A stretch of DNA of 40,443 nucleotides from Bacteroides sp. UBA1317 (GTDB lineage: Bacteria > Bacteroidota > Bacteroidia > Bacteroidales > Bacteroidaceae): the NCBI GenBank assembly GCA_002307035.1, contig DBTL01000119.1:1-40443 (forward strand). The letters are read 5' to 3'. Positions 16,049-24,118 of the stretch are shown piece after piece; positions within the stretch are counted from its first letter, which is position 1, and each line of letters starts with the position of its first letter. The translations under genes were made by a program, and so were the position numbers. The notes beneath the pieces were generated by a model. That model was not told the origin of the DNA. It worked only from the letters and a program-made list of their open reading frames with translations, and ran no database searches.

Positions 16049-17541
16049 ACTGCTAATTCTCCACTTTCAAGTTTTATCGTAAAGCAACTTCCAATACCTG
16101 GCTCGCTCTCAACTGCTACTGTTCCCCCATGTTTTTCTATCATTGTTTTTACATAATATAATCCCAAACCATAGCCTTTCACATTGTGCAGATTTCCCGT
16201 TGGTACCCGATAGAATTTATCGAATATATTCTTTTGTTTTTCTTTTGGGATTCCGATACCCTTGTCTATTACTGATATTTCTACTTCTCCATTATTCTCT
16301 CGACATTCTATCGTGACTTCTGCTTTATCTGTGGAATATTTTATGGCGTTGTCTATTAGGTTACTGATAATGTTGCTGAAATGTATTTTGTCAACCATAA
16401 TCTCACACTTGTCCGATTCCGGATTACAAGAAATCTTAGTCGGCTTGTCAGCTTTCATCTTGTGTTGTTCTATTAAAGGTTTTATTAACTCCTGAAGCTG
16501 TATCTTTTCCGGATGCAAACGAAAGGCTTTTCGTTGTTCCATGCTCATGGATAGAATATGCTCTACTAAACCGCTAAGTCGTTGTAATTGTTCCTGGCAG
16601 ATGCGCAAATATTTGTCTCGTTGAACTTTTTCTTCAGCTTTGCTAAAATTTAGTAAAGCGTCATTAGCAGCATAAGCAACTGCTATCGGAGTTTTGAGCT
16701 CGTGCGTGATATTATTGGTGAAATCGCTTTTCATTTCCTCGAGTGTCTTCTGCCGTAAAATAGTTCGAATAAGATACCAAAAGGCGAAGCTTAGAATAAT
16801 GAGAATGATGAATGAAGTAGCTAGTATACCTGCCATTTGTTGCAAAATCACTGTGTTCGTAGGTTCTGTATATACACGAAATGCGTGTGTTTTCGGTAGA
16901 TCGTACACAAATTCGTGACGAATCAAATTTGTTGTATCTGCGGAAGCGGGTAGGGAAGAAGCGATGATACTATCACCTTTGAGTTTCACGATTTGTGTGT
17001 AATGTTTGATGTCTAAGTTCGATTTTATCAGGTCGCTACGTAGAATACTGTCAAAGCGAACAATATTAATCTGTTTAATTTCTTCGTCTACTGCCATGTG
17101 TAAAGCCATTTGCATTTGTGCTGCCATAACCTCTAAGGAAGAATAGTTATACCCTATATTGATGCCATCAGTCAACTTATTGTCTGATTGTACGATTCGT
17201 TCTGTTTCATATAACGCTGAATCTCTCAGGATCTTTTTCTTTATGATGGTCTGTGACGTTCTTTTAACTTCATCTTTTTTAAATGAAGTAGAACAGGAAA
17301 TCTCTCCAGAAGCGTTTGCTTCTATACCTAGTTTTCTTCTTTCGTCATTTGCATTACTAATACTGTCTGCCCGCAGAAAGAGCTCAATATGGTCTGCATT
17401 TTTTATGGCAGAGAGAATGGAGATTTCCGTTTGCGACTCCATGTTGTGATACAAACTTGTGAGCCAGTATGCCTGGTAAGCAAAAATGCCCACTAAGGAA
17501 AGTATGACCAATATGGCGATATGCTTGAAAGGTAGTTTCAT
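16045..17541 (-). CDS. rprX: Sensor histidine kinase (RprX)
   Basis: Membrane-bound two-component sensor of about 498 residues. From the ATG at 17541 the protein begins MKLPFKHIAILVILSLVGIF, the first membrane helix. A periplasmic sensing region (about 35-235) and a second helix (GILATSFIILIILSFAFWYLI) follow. The kinase core has the phospho-acceptor His in ITHELKTPIAVAYA, the N-box NIISNLIDNAIKYS, G1 DKGIGIP, the F-box FDKFYR and G2 GYGLGLYYVK. The open frame extends 16 codons upstream to 17589, but that start would lie before the -7 promoter box at 17568-17575, so the internal ATG is preferred. The name follows the Bacteroides fragilis RprX/RprY pair. Confidence 0.88.
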   Translation of the reverse strand: MKLPFKHIAILVILSLVGIFAYQAYWLTSLYHNMESQTEISILSAIKNADHIELFLRADSISNANDERRKLGIEANASGEISCSTSFKKDEVKRTSQTIIKKKILRDSALYETERIVQSDNKLTDGINIGYNYSSLEVMAAQMQMALHMAVDEEIKQINIVRFDSILRSDLIKSNLDIKHYTQIVKLKGDSIIASSLPASADTTNLIRHEFVYDLPKTHAFRVYTEPTNTVILQQMAGILATSFIILIILSFAFWYLIRTILRQKTLEEMKSDFTNNITHELKTPIAVAYAANDALLNFSKAEEKVQRDKYLRICQEQLQRLSGLVEHILSMSMEQRKAFRLHPEKIQLQELIKPLIEQHKMKADKPTKISCNPESDKCEIMVDKIHFSNIISNLIDNAIKYSTDKAEVTIECRENNGEVEISVIDKGIGIPKEKQKNIFDKFYRVPTGNLHNVKGYGLGLYYVKTMIEKHGGTVAVESEPGIGSCFTIKLESGELAV

Positions 17542-17567
17542 TTTTCGACTATCAATTGTATATGCAA

Positions 17568-17575
17568 CAAAGATA
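17568..17575 (-). promoter_or_regulatory. Candidate -7 box for rprXY
   Basis: The reverse strand reads TATCTTTG (then TTGC), an exact TAnnTTTG match, 26 bases before the ATG at 17541. It decides the start of rprX: an mRNA starting here could not include the ATG at 17589. Confidence 0.6.
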
Positions 17576-17694
17576 ATGAAATCGAACATTATTTATCTTT
17601 CTTGATAAGACTAAATAACACTTAGTAAGTGATTGATAACGTAATATAGCTATTATAATGTCGTACTTTGCAACAATAAAAAACAAAATACGAT

Positions 17695-19809
17695 ATGAAA
17701 CGAATGTATCTTCTACTTTTCTTATTAAGCGTAATAATACCAACCGCTTTTACACAAACAATTTCTTCGGTTTCTGCCGGAAGCCCTATCCACGTGAATG
17801 ATTCTGCTCATCTGTTTCTTGACAGTCTCTACATGCAATTGCCTGAAGTGATGGTAAAAGGCGAACGTCCTGTTGTGAAAGCAGAAAAAGGAAAGTTGGT
17901 ATACGACTTGCCGCGTTTGGTCAGCAATCTGCCGGTAGATAATGCTTATGAAGCCATTAAGGAGCTTCCCGGTATAGTGGACATGGGCGGAGGGCTGATG
18001 TTGGCCGGTACAAGTGTAACGGTAGTGATCAATGGTAAGGTAAGCACGATGAGTACCGAACAACTAAATACTTTACTGAAAAGTATGCCGGTTTCACGCA
18101 TTGAGAAAGCGGAAGTAATGTATTCTGCTCCCGCTCAATATCAAGTGCGGGGGCCGATGATTAATCTGGTGCTAAAATCTGGGATTGGAGATGCTCCTTC
18201 ATTGCAAGGAGAACTCTACTCCGCATGGTCACAAGAACGTTACGCAGGCTTTACGGAGCGTGCAAACCTCCTTTATTCTTCTCCTAAATTCTCTGCTGAT
18301 TTTCTCTACTCTTACAATCATAACCGCAGTTATTATGGGATAGATAAGGAGGCTTTGCATACCGTGAATAACCAAGTGTATCCGGTTAACATTCTTTCTA
18401 TTGGGCGCAGTAGGGGAAACGAACATAATGCCCGATTGGGCATGGATTATAATTTTAGTAAGGATCATGCATTGAGCTTGGTTTATACTACACAGATTAA
18501 TGACAATAGTATGAACAATACTTCTTCAGGCTCGGTCAATTCAAACGTAGATAGCAACGGAGATGATGCATTGCATAACGTGAAGCTTGACTATCAGGCT
18601 CCTTGCGGATTAAAAGCTGGTGCGGAATATACTTTTTATCGTGCGCCCGGAGATCAGGTATTGCATAGCACGATGGACGGAAAAGAACAAGACTTTCGCT
18701 ATGAAGACATGCAACGCATCAATAAGTGGATGTTTTATGCTAAACAAAATCGTGACTTTAAGAATGGTTGGGGGCTAAACTATGGACTCAATTATACCAC
18801 AGCTACTGATCATAGTTTTCAATATTATTACGATACCGAAACCGGAGAGTTACTTCCTGAAAACTCAATGAGTGCTCATCATCGTGAGCAAACGTTTAAT
18901 GGATTTGCCGGATTCAATAAGAGCTTTAGTGAAAAATTTTCGATGGATGCTTCCTTGGCAGCAGAACTTTATCATACCGATGTGTGGAATGAATGGAACG
19001 TTTATCCCACGCTTAACATGAATTACACACTGGCGGCAGGACATATTCTTCAATTGGCATTTACGGCTGATAAGAGATACCCGTCGTATTGGTCGACCAA
19101 CAATACAGTAGCCTATGCCAACAACTATACGGAGATTCACGGCAATCCGCTATTAAAACCTTCACGTTCTTATGAATCCAACCTTACGTATATAATGAAG
19201 AGTAAGTATGTCTTCACTGCATATTTCAATCATCAACCCGATTATTTTACACAAGTTCCTTATCAATCGCCCGAAAAACTAGTGGAAATAAATAAGTATC
19301 AGAACTTCGATTTTAGACAAGAAGCAGGTCTTCAGGTGGTGTTACCGCTTAAAGTGAAAGATCGATTAAACTCTCGCTTCATTGTGATAGGGAACTACAC
19401 ACGTGAGAAAGATGATGACTTTTGGGATATACCATTCGATCGCCACGCATACTCTTTTATGCTCATCATGGACAATACGCTCACAGTCTCCACCAAGCCG
19501 GATTTGAAATTTACCCTTTCCGGATTTTATCAAAATGGGACTATTCAGGGCATTTACGACCTTAGTCGCTCCGGCAACCTGGATGCTGCGCTTAAATGGA
19601 CGTTTGCCAAAGAAAGAGCGCAACTTACCATTAAAGGAGGCGATCTTTTCGATACTTCGCTTATCACTCCCGAAATTCATTTTGCCAACCAAAATGTGAC
19701 TAATCACTACTTGCAAAATACACGTACTTTTAGTGTGTCCTTGAGTTACAAAATAGGCGATTATAAAGAGAAGAAAAGACAAGAAGTAGATACTTCACGT
19801 TTTAAATAA
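17695..19809 (+). CDS. Outer-membrane beta-barrel protein, TonB-receptor-like
   Basis: Exported protein of 704 residues: signal peptide MKRMYLLLFLLSVIIPTAFTQ, then a plug-like domain (LPEVMVKGERPVVKAEKGKLVYDL... AIKELPGIVDM... SVTVVINGKVS... IEKAEVMYSAPAQYQVRGPMINLVLKSG, about 45-160), then a long barrel of alternating strands with many Tyr, Asn and Phe. It resembles the outer-membrane beta-barrel family related to TonB-dependent receptors but lacks the carboxypeptidase-like N-terminal domain of SusC proteins, and no TonB box is evident. There is no SusD partner, so it is not a standard polysaccharide locus. It is divergent from rprX across 153 bp, with a near-consensus TACTTTGC (one base short of the -7 pattern) about 25 bases upstream, which may place it under RprY control. 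The substrate is unknown. Confidence 0.85.
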   Translation: MKRMYLLLFLLSVIIPTAFTQTISSVSAGSPIHVNDSAHLFLDSLYMQLPEVMVKGERPVVKAEKGKLVYDLPRLVSNLPVDNAYEAIKELPGIVDMGGGLMLAGTSVTVVINGKVSTMSTEQLNTLLKSMPVSRIEKAEVMYSAPAQYQVRGPMINLVLKSGIGDAPSLQGELYSAWSQERYAGFTERANLLYSSPKFSADFLYSYNHNRSYYGIDKEALHTVNNQVYPVNILSIGRSRGNEHNARLGMDYNFSKDHALSLVYTTQINDNSMNNTSSGSVNSNVDSNGDDALHNVKLDYQAPCGLKAGAEYTFYRAPGDQVLHSTMDGKEQDFRYEDMQRINKWMFYAKQNRDFKNGWGLNYGLNYTTATDHSFQYYYDTETGELLPENSMSAHHREQTFNGFAGFNKSFSEKFSMDASLAAELYHTDVWNEWNVYPTLNMNYTLAAGHILQLAFTADKRYPSYWSTNNTVAYANNYTEIHGNPLLKPSRSYESNLTYIMKSKYVFTAYFNHQPDYFTQVPYQSPEKLVEINKYQNFDFRQEAGLQVVLPLKVKDRLNSRFIVIGNYTREKDDDFWDIPFDRHAYSFMLIMDNTLTVSTKPDLKFTLSGFYQNGTIQGIYDLSRSGNLDAALKWTFAKERAQLTIKGGDLFDTSLITPEIHFANQNVTNHYLQNTRTFSVSLSYKIGDYKEKKRQEVDTSRFK

Positions 19810-19849
19810 CTGCTTGACGGTTCGTATTCTTTTAAGATCTGTTTAATAA

Positions 19850-19887
19850 GAATCTGGATACAAAGCGAATGTATTGTATCCAGATTC
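19850..19887 (+). terminator. Probable terminator after the barrel protein gene
   Basis: A 14-bp perfect inverted repeat, GAATCTGGATACAA (19850-19863) and TTGTATCCAGATTC (19874-19887), with a 10-base loop. The downstream tail (ATCGTTTATA) is only weakly T-rich, so termination efficiency is uncertain. It lies 40 bp after the stop. Confidence 0.6.
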
Positions 19888-19994
19888 ATCGTTTATATGA
19901 GGTTTAAAGTTATAAAGCGTTATATTTATCCATATCGGACGATATTTCTATGTCTAAATGTAAGTCAGCAAATCAAATAAACAAAGTTTATTAT

Positions 19995-20002
19995 TATTTT
20001 TG
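19995..20002 (+). promoter_or_regulatory. Candidate -7 box for fhs
   Basis: TATTTTTG followed by C matches TAnnTTTG 34 bases before the ATG at 20037. It sits inside the longest open frame (which begins at 19950), so it argues that translation starts at 20037. No clear -33 TTTG is present. Confidence 0.55.
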
Positions 20003-20036
20003 CAGCTTCAAAAATAGTAAAACCAAACCACCTCGT

Positions 20037-21704
20037 ATGAAATCGGATATAGAGATAGCACGTACTACAGAGTTAAAGAAGATAAAGCAAGTTGCCGAAG
20101 AGATCGGTATTCCGCGAGACGAAGTCGAAAACTATGGACGTTACATCGCTAAGATACCCGAACATCTGATCGATGAAGAGAAAGTAAAGAAGAGTAATCT
20201 GATTTTGGTTACCGCCATCACTGCCACAAAGGCCGGTATTGGCAAGACAACAGTTTCCATAGGTTTGGCTCTGGGACTGAATAAGATAGGAAAGAAAGCC
20301 ATTGTGGCGCTGCGTGAACCTTCGCTAGGTCCTTGCTTTGGTATGAAGGGTGGGGCAGCCGGAGGCGGATACGCTCAGGTGCTTCCGATGGAGAAGATCA
20401 ACTTGCATTTTACCGGTGATTTTCATGCCATCACCTCGGCTCATAATATGATTTCAGCTCTGCTTGATAACTACCTCTATCAAAATCAGTCGAAAGGATT
20501 CGGATTAAAAGAAATACTTTGGCGCAGAGTGCTCGATGTGAACGACCGTTCGCTGCGTAGCATTGTTGTGGGATTAGGGCCTAAAAGCAACGGTATCACT
20601 CAAGAATCCGGCTTTGATATTACTCCTGCCTCCGAAATTATGGCCATACTTTGCCTTGCCAAAGATGTGACTGATCTTCGCCGTCGGATAGAGAATATAT
20701 TACTTGGCTTCACGTATGATAACAAACCCTTTACGGTGAAAGATCTTGGAGTGGCCGGTGCTGTAGCTGTACTATTAAAAGAAGCCATTCATCCCAACTT
20801 GGTGCAAACCACTGAAAATACAGCTGCTTTTGTTCATGGTGGCCCGTTTGCCAACATAGCTCATGGATGCAACTCGTTGTTGGCTACGAAGATGGCAATG
20901 ACTTTTGGTGATTATGTCATTACAGAAGCAGGTTTTGGTGCCGATCTTGGTGCCGAGAAATTTTATAATATCAAGTGTCGCAAATCAGGCCTTCAACCCC
21001 GCTTAACGGTTATCGTTGCTACTGCACAAGGATTAAAGATGCATGGTGGTGTGAGTTTAGATCGCATTAAAGAGCCCAACATAGAGGGGCTTTCCGAAGG
21101 GCTTCAAAATCTGGATAAACATATCCGCAACCTGCGTTCGTTTGGACAAACCATCATTGTGGCGTTCAATAAATACGCCAGTGATGCTGAAGAGGAGATT
21201 GAATTGATCCGTGTCCATTGTGCTGAACTTGGTGTAGGCTTTGCCATCAACAACGCCTTTACCGAAGGTGGAGAAGGTGCTGTAGACTTGGCTAATCTTG
21301 TGGTGGAAACCGTTGAGAAGAAACCATCTCAACCATTGAAGTTTACTTATAAAGATACTGACACCGTTCAACAAAAGATAGAAAAGGTAGCTACAGGCAT
21401 TTATGGTGCCAGCATTGTTACATATAGTAGTACTGCTCGCAACATGATTAAGCAAATTGGCGAACTGGGAGTTTCTCATTATCCTGTTTGCATTGCCAAG
21501 ACGCAATACTCTTTCTCCGCCGACCCCAAAATATATGGTGCGGTAAACAACTTCGAGTTTCACATCAAAGACATTGTGATAAATAATGGTGCCGAGATGA
21601 TTGTGGCCATTGCGGGAGAAATACTTCGTATGCCCGGATTGCCCAAAGAGCCGCAAGCACTGCATATCGATATTGTTGGCGGAAATATCGAAGGGCTTAG
21701 TTAA
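20037..21704 (+). CDS. fhs: Formate-tetrahydrofolate ligase
   Basis: Cytoplasmic enzyme that joins formate to tetrahydrofolate with ATP to give 10-formyl-THF, feeding purine and one-carbon metabolism. From the ATG at 20037 the protein is 555 residues, the normal length. The start MKSDIEIARTTELKKIKQVAEEIGIP is typical, and the 29-residue extension from 19950 is not. The P-loop is T64KAGIGKTT72, a variant of the textbook TPAGEGKTT. Other landmarks are LREPSLGPCFGMKGGAAGGGYAQ, INLHFTGDFHAITSAHNM, WRRVLDVNDRSLR, AGFGADLGAEKF and the C-terminal MPGLPKEP. It appears monocistronic, between a hairpin and an unusual repeat. Confidence 0.96.
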   Translation: MKSDIEIARTTELKKIKQVAEEIGIPRDEVENYGRYIAKIPEHLIDEEKVKKSNLILVTAITATKAGIGKTTVSIGLALGLNKIGKKAIVALREPSLGPCFGMKGGAAGGGYAQVLPMEKINLHFTGDFHAITSAHNMISALLDNYLYQNQSKGFGLKEILWRRVLDVNDRSLRSIVVGLGPKSNGITQESGFDITPASEIMAILCLAKDVTDLRRRIENILLGFTYDNKPFTVKDLGVAGAVAVLLKEAIHPNLVQTTENTAAFVHGGPFANIAHGCNSLLATKMAMTFGDYVITEAGFGADLGAEKFYNIKCRKSGLQPRLTVIVATAQGLKMHGGVSLDRIKEPNIEGLSEGLQNLDKHIRNLRSFGQTIIVAFNKYASDAEEEIELIRVHCAELGVGFAINNAFTEGGEGAVDLANLVVETVEKKPSQPLKFTYKDTDTVQQKIEKVATGIYGASIVTYSSTARNMIKQIGELGVSHYPVCIAKTQYSFSADPKIYGAVNNFEFHIKDIVINNGAEMIVAIAGEILRMPGLPKEPQALHIDIVGGNIEGLS

Positions 21705-21749
21705 TGATGTTTTTTTACAGTTCCATCTTTCTTCATTGAACTAACCACT

Positions 21750-21820
21750 TCAGCGTGTTGAATGTAGGAGATCAGCGTGTTGAATGTCCGCTTTCAACGC
21801 GCTGATCTCCTACATTCAAC
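21750..21820. repeat. Compound direct and inverted repeat downstream of fhs
   Basis: A 16-base unit, TCAGCGTGTTGAATGT, occurs twice at a 22-base period (21750-21765 and 21772-21787). The second and third arms form a long hairpin: 21757-21784 pairs with 21793-21820 over 28 positions with a single G-U wobble and an 8-base loop (TGTCCGCT). No U-tract follows (AACCCCC instead), so it is not a typical terminator. It lies between two genes that converge (fhs and the acetyltransferase). It could be a REP-like dispersed element or an mRNA-stabilising 3' structure. Confidence 0.85.
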
Positions 21821-21919
21821 AACCCCCTCTCAGAAGGCTTGTAACGGCTACTTTCTCTTAGTTTTAAATATTGACATATTAACTATTTGAAATGTACTAA
21901 ACAACACTAAGATGCTTCT

Positions 21920-22426
21920 TCAAGGTTCTATTTCTATCCCCATAATGTAGTCGTTCATGTAGTATCCATTGCCAATGGGAAAATCTCCTTCGCGCATTTT
22001 CTTCATACCCATGTGTTCGTAAAACTGTATTGCTGGGTTATTCCTATTCACATTAAGTTCCATCTTACAAGGAGACGGGTGTACTTTCTTTATGTATTTA
22101 ACTGCTTCATGAAACAAGAAACTGCCTGCGTGCGTACCCTGAAAAGAAGGTAAAACATAGATCTTTTGCAAATGGAAAAGATCTGCATTTTCCTGTTGAA
22201 CAGATAGATAGCCGCAAACCTCACTTTCAGCGTAGGCAATGAAGTAAACGTGTCCTTCTCTCATTTGTTTGTGTACGTTTTCTGGAGAATACATCCACTC
22301 AAACATATACTCAAGCTGATCCTGAAGCAGAATCTCTCTATAGGTTTCCGGAAATACTTGGGAAGCTAATCTGTTAATTAGTAGGCAATCATCTGTTGTC
22401 GCTATTCGTGTGGTAAACATCTGCAT
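21920..22426 (-). CDS. GNAT-family N-acetyltransferase
   Basis: Cytoplasmic acetyl-CoA-dependent acetyltransferase of 168 residues with unknown substrate. The GNAT fold is seen from the N-terminal TRIATTDDCLLINRLAS (strand 1-helix 1), the middle VYFIAYAESEVCGYLSV strand pair, the acetyl-CoA loop region LQKIYVLPSFQGTHAGSFLFHEAVKYI (a variant of Q/R-x-x-G-x-G/A), and the late motif LNVNRNNPAIQFYEHMGMKK. Met3 is an equally good start. It stands alone on the minus strand. No promoter box was recognised upstream. Confidence 0.88.
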   Translation of the reverse strand: MQMFTTRIATTDDCLLINRLASQVFPETYREILLQDQLEYMFEWMYSPENVHKQMREGHVYFIAYAESEVCGYLSVQQENADLFHLQKIYVLPSFQGTHAGSFLFHEAVKYIKKVHPSPCKMELNVNRNNPAIQFYEHMGMKKMREGDFPIGNGYYMNDYIMGIEIEP

Positions 22427-22516
22427 AAGGTTTGATAACAGATGCGAATATAAGCATTATTCCTTTTTAGTATTACTTAATAGTTACTTTAAAAGTTAAA
22501 TATAACAAAAATAAGG

Positions 22517-22535
22517 TACTATGTATAACATGGTA
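22517..22535. promoter_or_regulatory. Candidate PadR operator upstream of padR-pspC
   Basis: Imperfect palindrome TACTATGT-ATA-ACATGGTA: 8-base arms with one mismatch around a 3-base centre. The inner half sites ATGT and ACAT are the elements recognised by PadR-type repressors, although the classical spacing is 8 bases, not 3. It overlaps where the -33 region would lie, 13 bases before the -7 box, so a bound repressor would block the promoter. Autoregulation is inferred. Confidence 0.45.
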
Positions 22536-22547
22536 CTAAATAATATA

Positions 22548-22555
22548 TATATTTG
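22548..22555 (+). promoter_or_regulatory. Candidate -7 box for padR-pspC
   Basis: TATATTTG followed by C matches TAnnTTTG, 20 bases upstream of the padR ATG at 22576. Confidence 0.55.
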
Positions 22556-22575
22556 CACTGTAAATATATAAAGCA

Positions 22576-22902
22576 ATGAATGTAGATAATGTAAAATCGC
22601 AGATGCGCAAAGGGATGCTTGAATATTGCATCATGTTGCTGCTTCACAAAGAACAGGCTTATGCTTCGGATATTATTCAGAAGTTGAAAGAAGCGAAGTT
22701 GATTGTGGTAGAAGGGACATTGTATCCATTGTTGACTCGCCTTAAGAATGATGATTTGCTATGCTATGAATGGATAGAATCAACTCAGGGGCCACCTCGG
22801 AAATACTACCGGATAACGGAAAAGGGTGAGATTTTTCTTGGAGAACTGGAAGTGTCGTGGAAAGAATTAAACGAAACGGTAAATCATATTGCAAGTATTT
22901 AA
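22576..22902 (+). CDS. PadR-family transcriptional regulator
   Basis: Small DNA-binding repressor, 108 residues, single winged-helix domain with little C-terminal extension (the short PadR-s2-like form). Landmarks are the N-terminal QMRKGMLEYCIMLLLHKEQAYASDIIQKL helix pair, VVEGTLYPLLTRLKNDDLL (recognition helix and turn, about 46-65), and GPPRKYYRITEKGE (the wing, about 75-88). It lies 22 bp before the PspC gene in the same direction, a common pairing in Bacteroidetes. It is probably a repressor of its own operon, released by an unknown signal such as a membrane-active compound. Confidence 0.93.
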   Translation: MNVDNVKSQMRKGMLEYCIMLLLHKEQAYASDIIQKLKEAKLIVVEGTLYPLLTRLKNDDLLCYEWIESTQGPPRKYYRITEKGEIFLGELEVSWKELNETVNHIASI

Positions 22903-22924
22903 TCCTAATAAATAAGAAAATAAA

Positions 22925-24034
22925 ATGAAAAAAACATTGACTGTAAACTTAGGCGGAACTGTTTTTCACATAGACGAAGATGCCTACCGATTATTGGATG
23001 ATTATTTATGTAACCTTAAACTTCATTTTCGTAAACAAGAAAGTGCCGACGAAATTGTAGAAGACATTGAAAATCGGATATCCGAACTCTTTGTAGAGAA
23101 AGTCGGTACAGGAGTGCAAGTAATAAACATTGCTACTGTGGAGGAAGTGATCGCTCGTATGGGTAAGCCGGAAGAATTCTTGGGCGAGGAATCAGATGAG
23201 AAAGAAGCCGGAACAACAGATAAAACTGCCCAGACTTCTGCAAACAAAGAGACGTCAGGTACTCACAAACGTTTATTCCGTAATCCGGATGACAAAATCC
23301 TTGGTGGGGTAGTTGGGGGGCTTGCTTCTTATTTTGGATGGGATGTAACAATACTTCGTATCATTTTATTGATATTTTTAGTTTGCAGTGTCGGAACAGT
23401 CGTATCCATTTATATTGTTTGTTGGATTGTTATTCCCGAGGCACTGACGGCTGCAGATAAACTACATATGCGCGGAGAGGCTGTAACGGTTGAAAACATA
23501 GGAAAGACTGTTACTGATGGTTTTGAAAAAATAACCAATGGCGTGAATAATTATATGCGTTCAGATGAACCTCGTACCTTTATACAGAAATTGGGAGATG
23601 CGCTAGTATCCATTGCCGGAGTATTTCTAAAAGTTTGCCTGGTGATGTTGCTTTTGGTGTTCAGTCCTCTGCTCTTTGTTTTAGCCATTGTTTTTATGGC
23701 ATTGGTGATAGGAGCGGTGGCTGTTGCGGTAGGCGGCGGCAGTGCACTTTATCATCTGCTTCCAGCCACGGATTGGTCACTATTTTCAGCTTCTCCGCTT
23801 GCTGTTATTGTGGCAAGTATTGCAGGTGTTATGTTGGTAGGTATTCCTCTGGCATCAATGCTTTATGCTGTACTTCGGCTTATCTTTAAATGGGAGCCTA
23901 TGGTTTCAGGCTTAAAAATGACTTTACTCATCTTGTGGGTAGTTAGTTTAGCTACTTTTGTGCTTTGCTTCTCTCAGATGAACTGGAATATACCTTATCT
24001 GAATGATGCCGTATTTTATACTTCTATTTGGTAA
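22925..24034 (+). CDS. PspC-domain membrane protein
   Basis: Inner-membrane protein of 369 residues linked to envelope stress. The N-terminal soluble part (about 1-90) has LTVNLGGTVFHIDEDAYRLLDDYL and DIENRISELF..., a segment common to Bacteroidetes PspC proteins. A low-complexity linker (about 91-113) follows. The PspC domain (about 115-173) has KRLFRNPDDKILGGVVGGLASYFGWD and the membrane helix YIVCWIVIPEA. Four further hydrophobic stretches occupy about 225-365. There is no PspA or PspB neighbour, so the classical phage-shock system is not complete here. It probably senses or stabilises the membrane under PadR control. A terminator follows. Confidence 0.88.
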   Translation: MKKTLTVNLGGTVFHIDEDAYRLLDDYLCNLKLHFRKQESADEIVEDIENRISELFVEKVGTGVQVINIATVEEVIARMGKPEEFLGEESDEKEAGTTDKTAQTSANKETSGTHKRLFRNPDDKILGGVVGGLASYFGWDVTILRIILLIFLVCSVGTVVSIYIVCWIVIPEALTAADKLHMRGEAVTVENIGKTVTDGFEKITNGVNNYMRSDEPRTFIQKLGDALVSIAGVFLKVCLVMLLLVFSPLLFVLAIVFMALVIGAVAVAVGGGSALYHLLPATDWSLFSASPLAVIVASIAGVMLVGIPLASMLYAVLRLIFKWEPMVSGLKMTLLILWVVSLATFVLCFSQMNWNIPYLNDAVFYTSIW

Positions 24035-24063
24035 ATAGAACTTTTAGTTGATTTTATAGGATA

Positions 24064-24104
24064 AAAGAAATGCGCCCTCTTTGTATATTGGAGCGCATTT
24101 CTTT
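24064..24104. terminator. Bidirectional terminator between pspC and the amidotransferase gene
   Basis: A 12-bp perfect stem, AAAGAAATGCGC (24064-24075) with GCGCATTTCTTT (24093-24104), is flanked by A-rich sequence on the left and GTTTATAATT on the right. It is 29 bp after the pspC stop and 14 bp past the stop of the convergent gene. Confidence 0.8.
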
Positions 24105-24118
24105 GTTTATAATTAAAT

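Noticed and set aside
17695..19809. SusC/D polysaccharide utilisation locus
   Set aside because: The barrel protein lacks the SusC carboxypeptidase-like domain, has no SusD neighbour and no glycosidase beside it; the GH95 gene is 16 kb away on the other strand.
19950..20036. 29-residue N-terminal extension of fhs
   Set aside because: The extension contains a -7 promoter box and a Cys/Tyr-rich stretch unlike formate-THF ligases; the ATG at 20037 fits the family.
21057..21665. 202-residue minus-strand frame opposite fhs
   Set aside because: The fhs reading is a full, conserved enzyme; the opposite frame has no domain and no promoter.
21750..21820. CRISPR array or terminator reading of the fhs-downstream repeat
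   Set aside because: Only two direct copies with a 6-base spacer, no cas genes and no U-tract; neither interpretation fits.
22925..24034. Complete phage-shock system around PspC
   Set aside because: No PspA, PspB or PspF gene is nearby; only the PadR-PspC pair is present.
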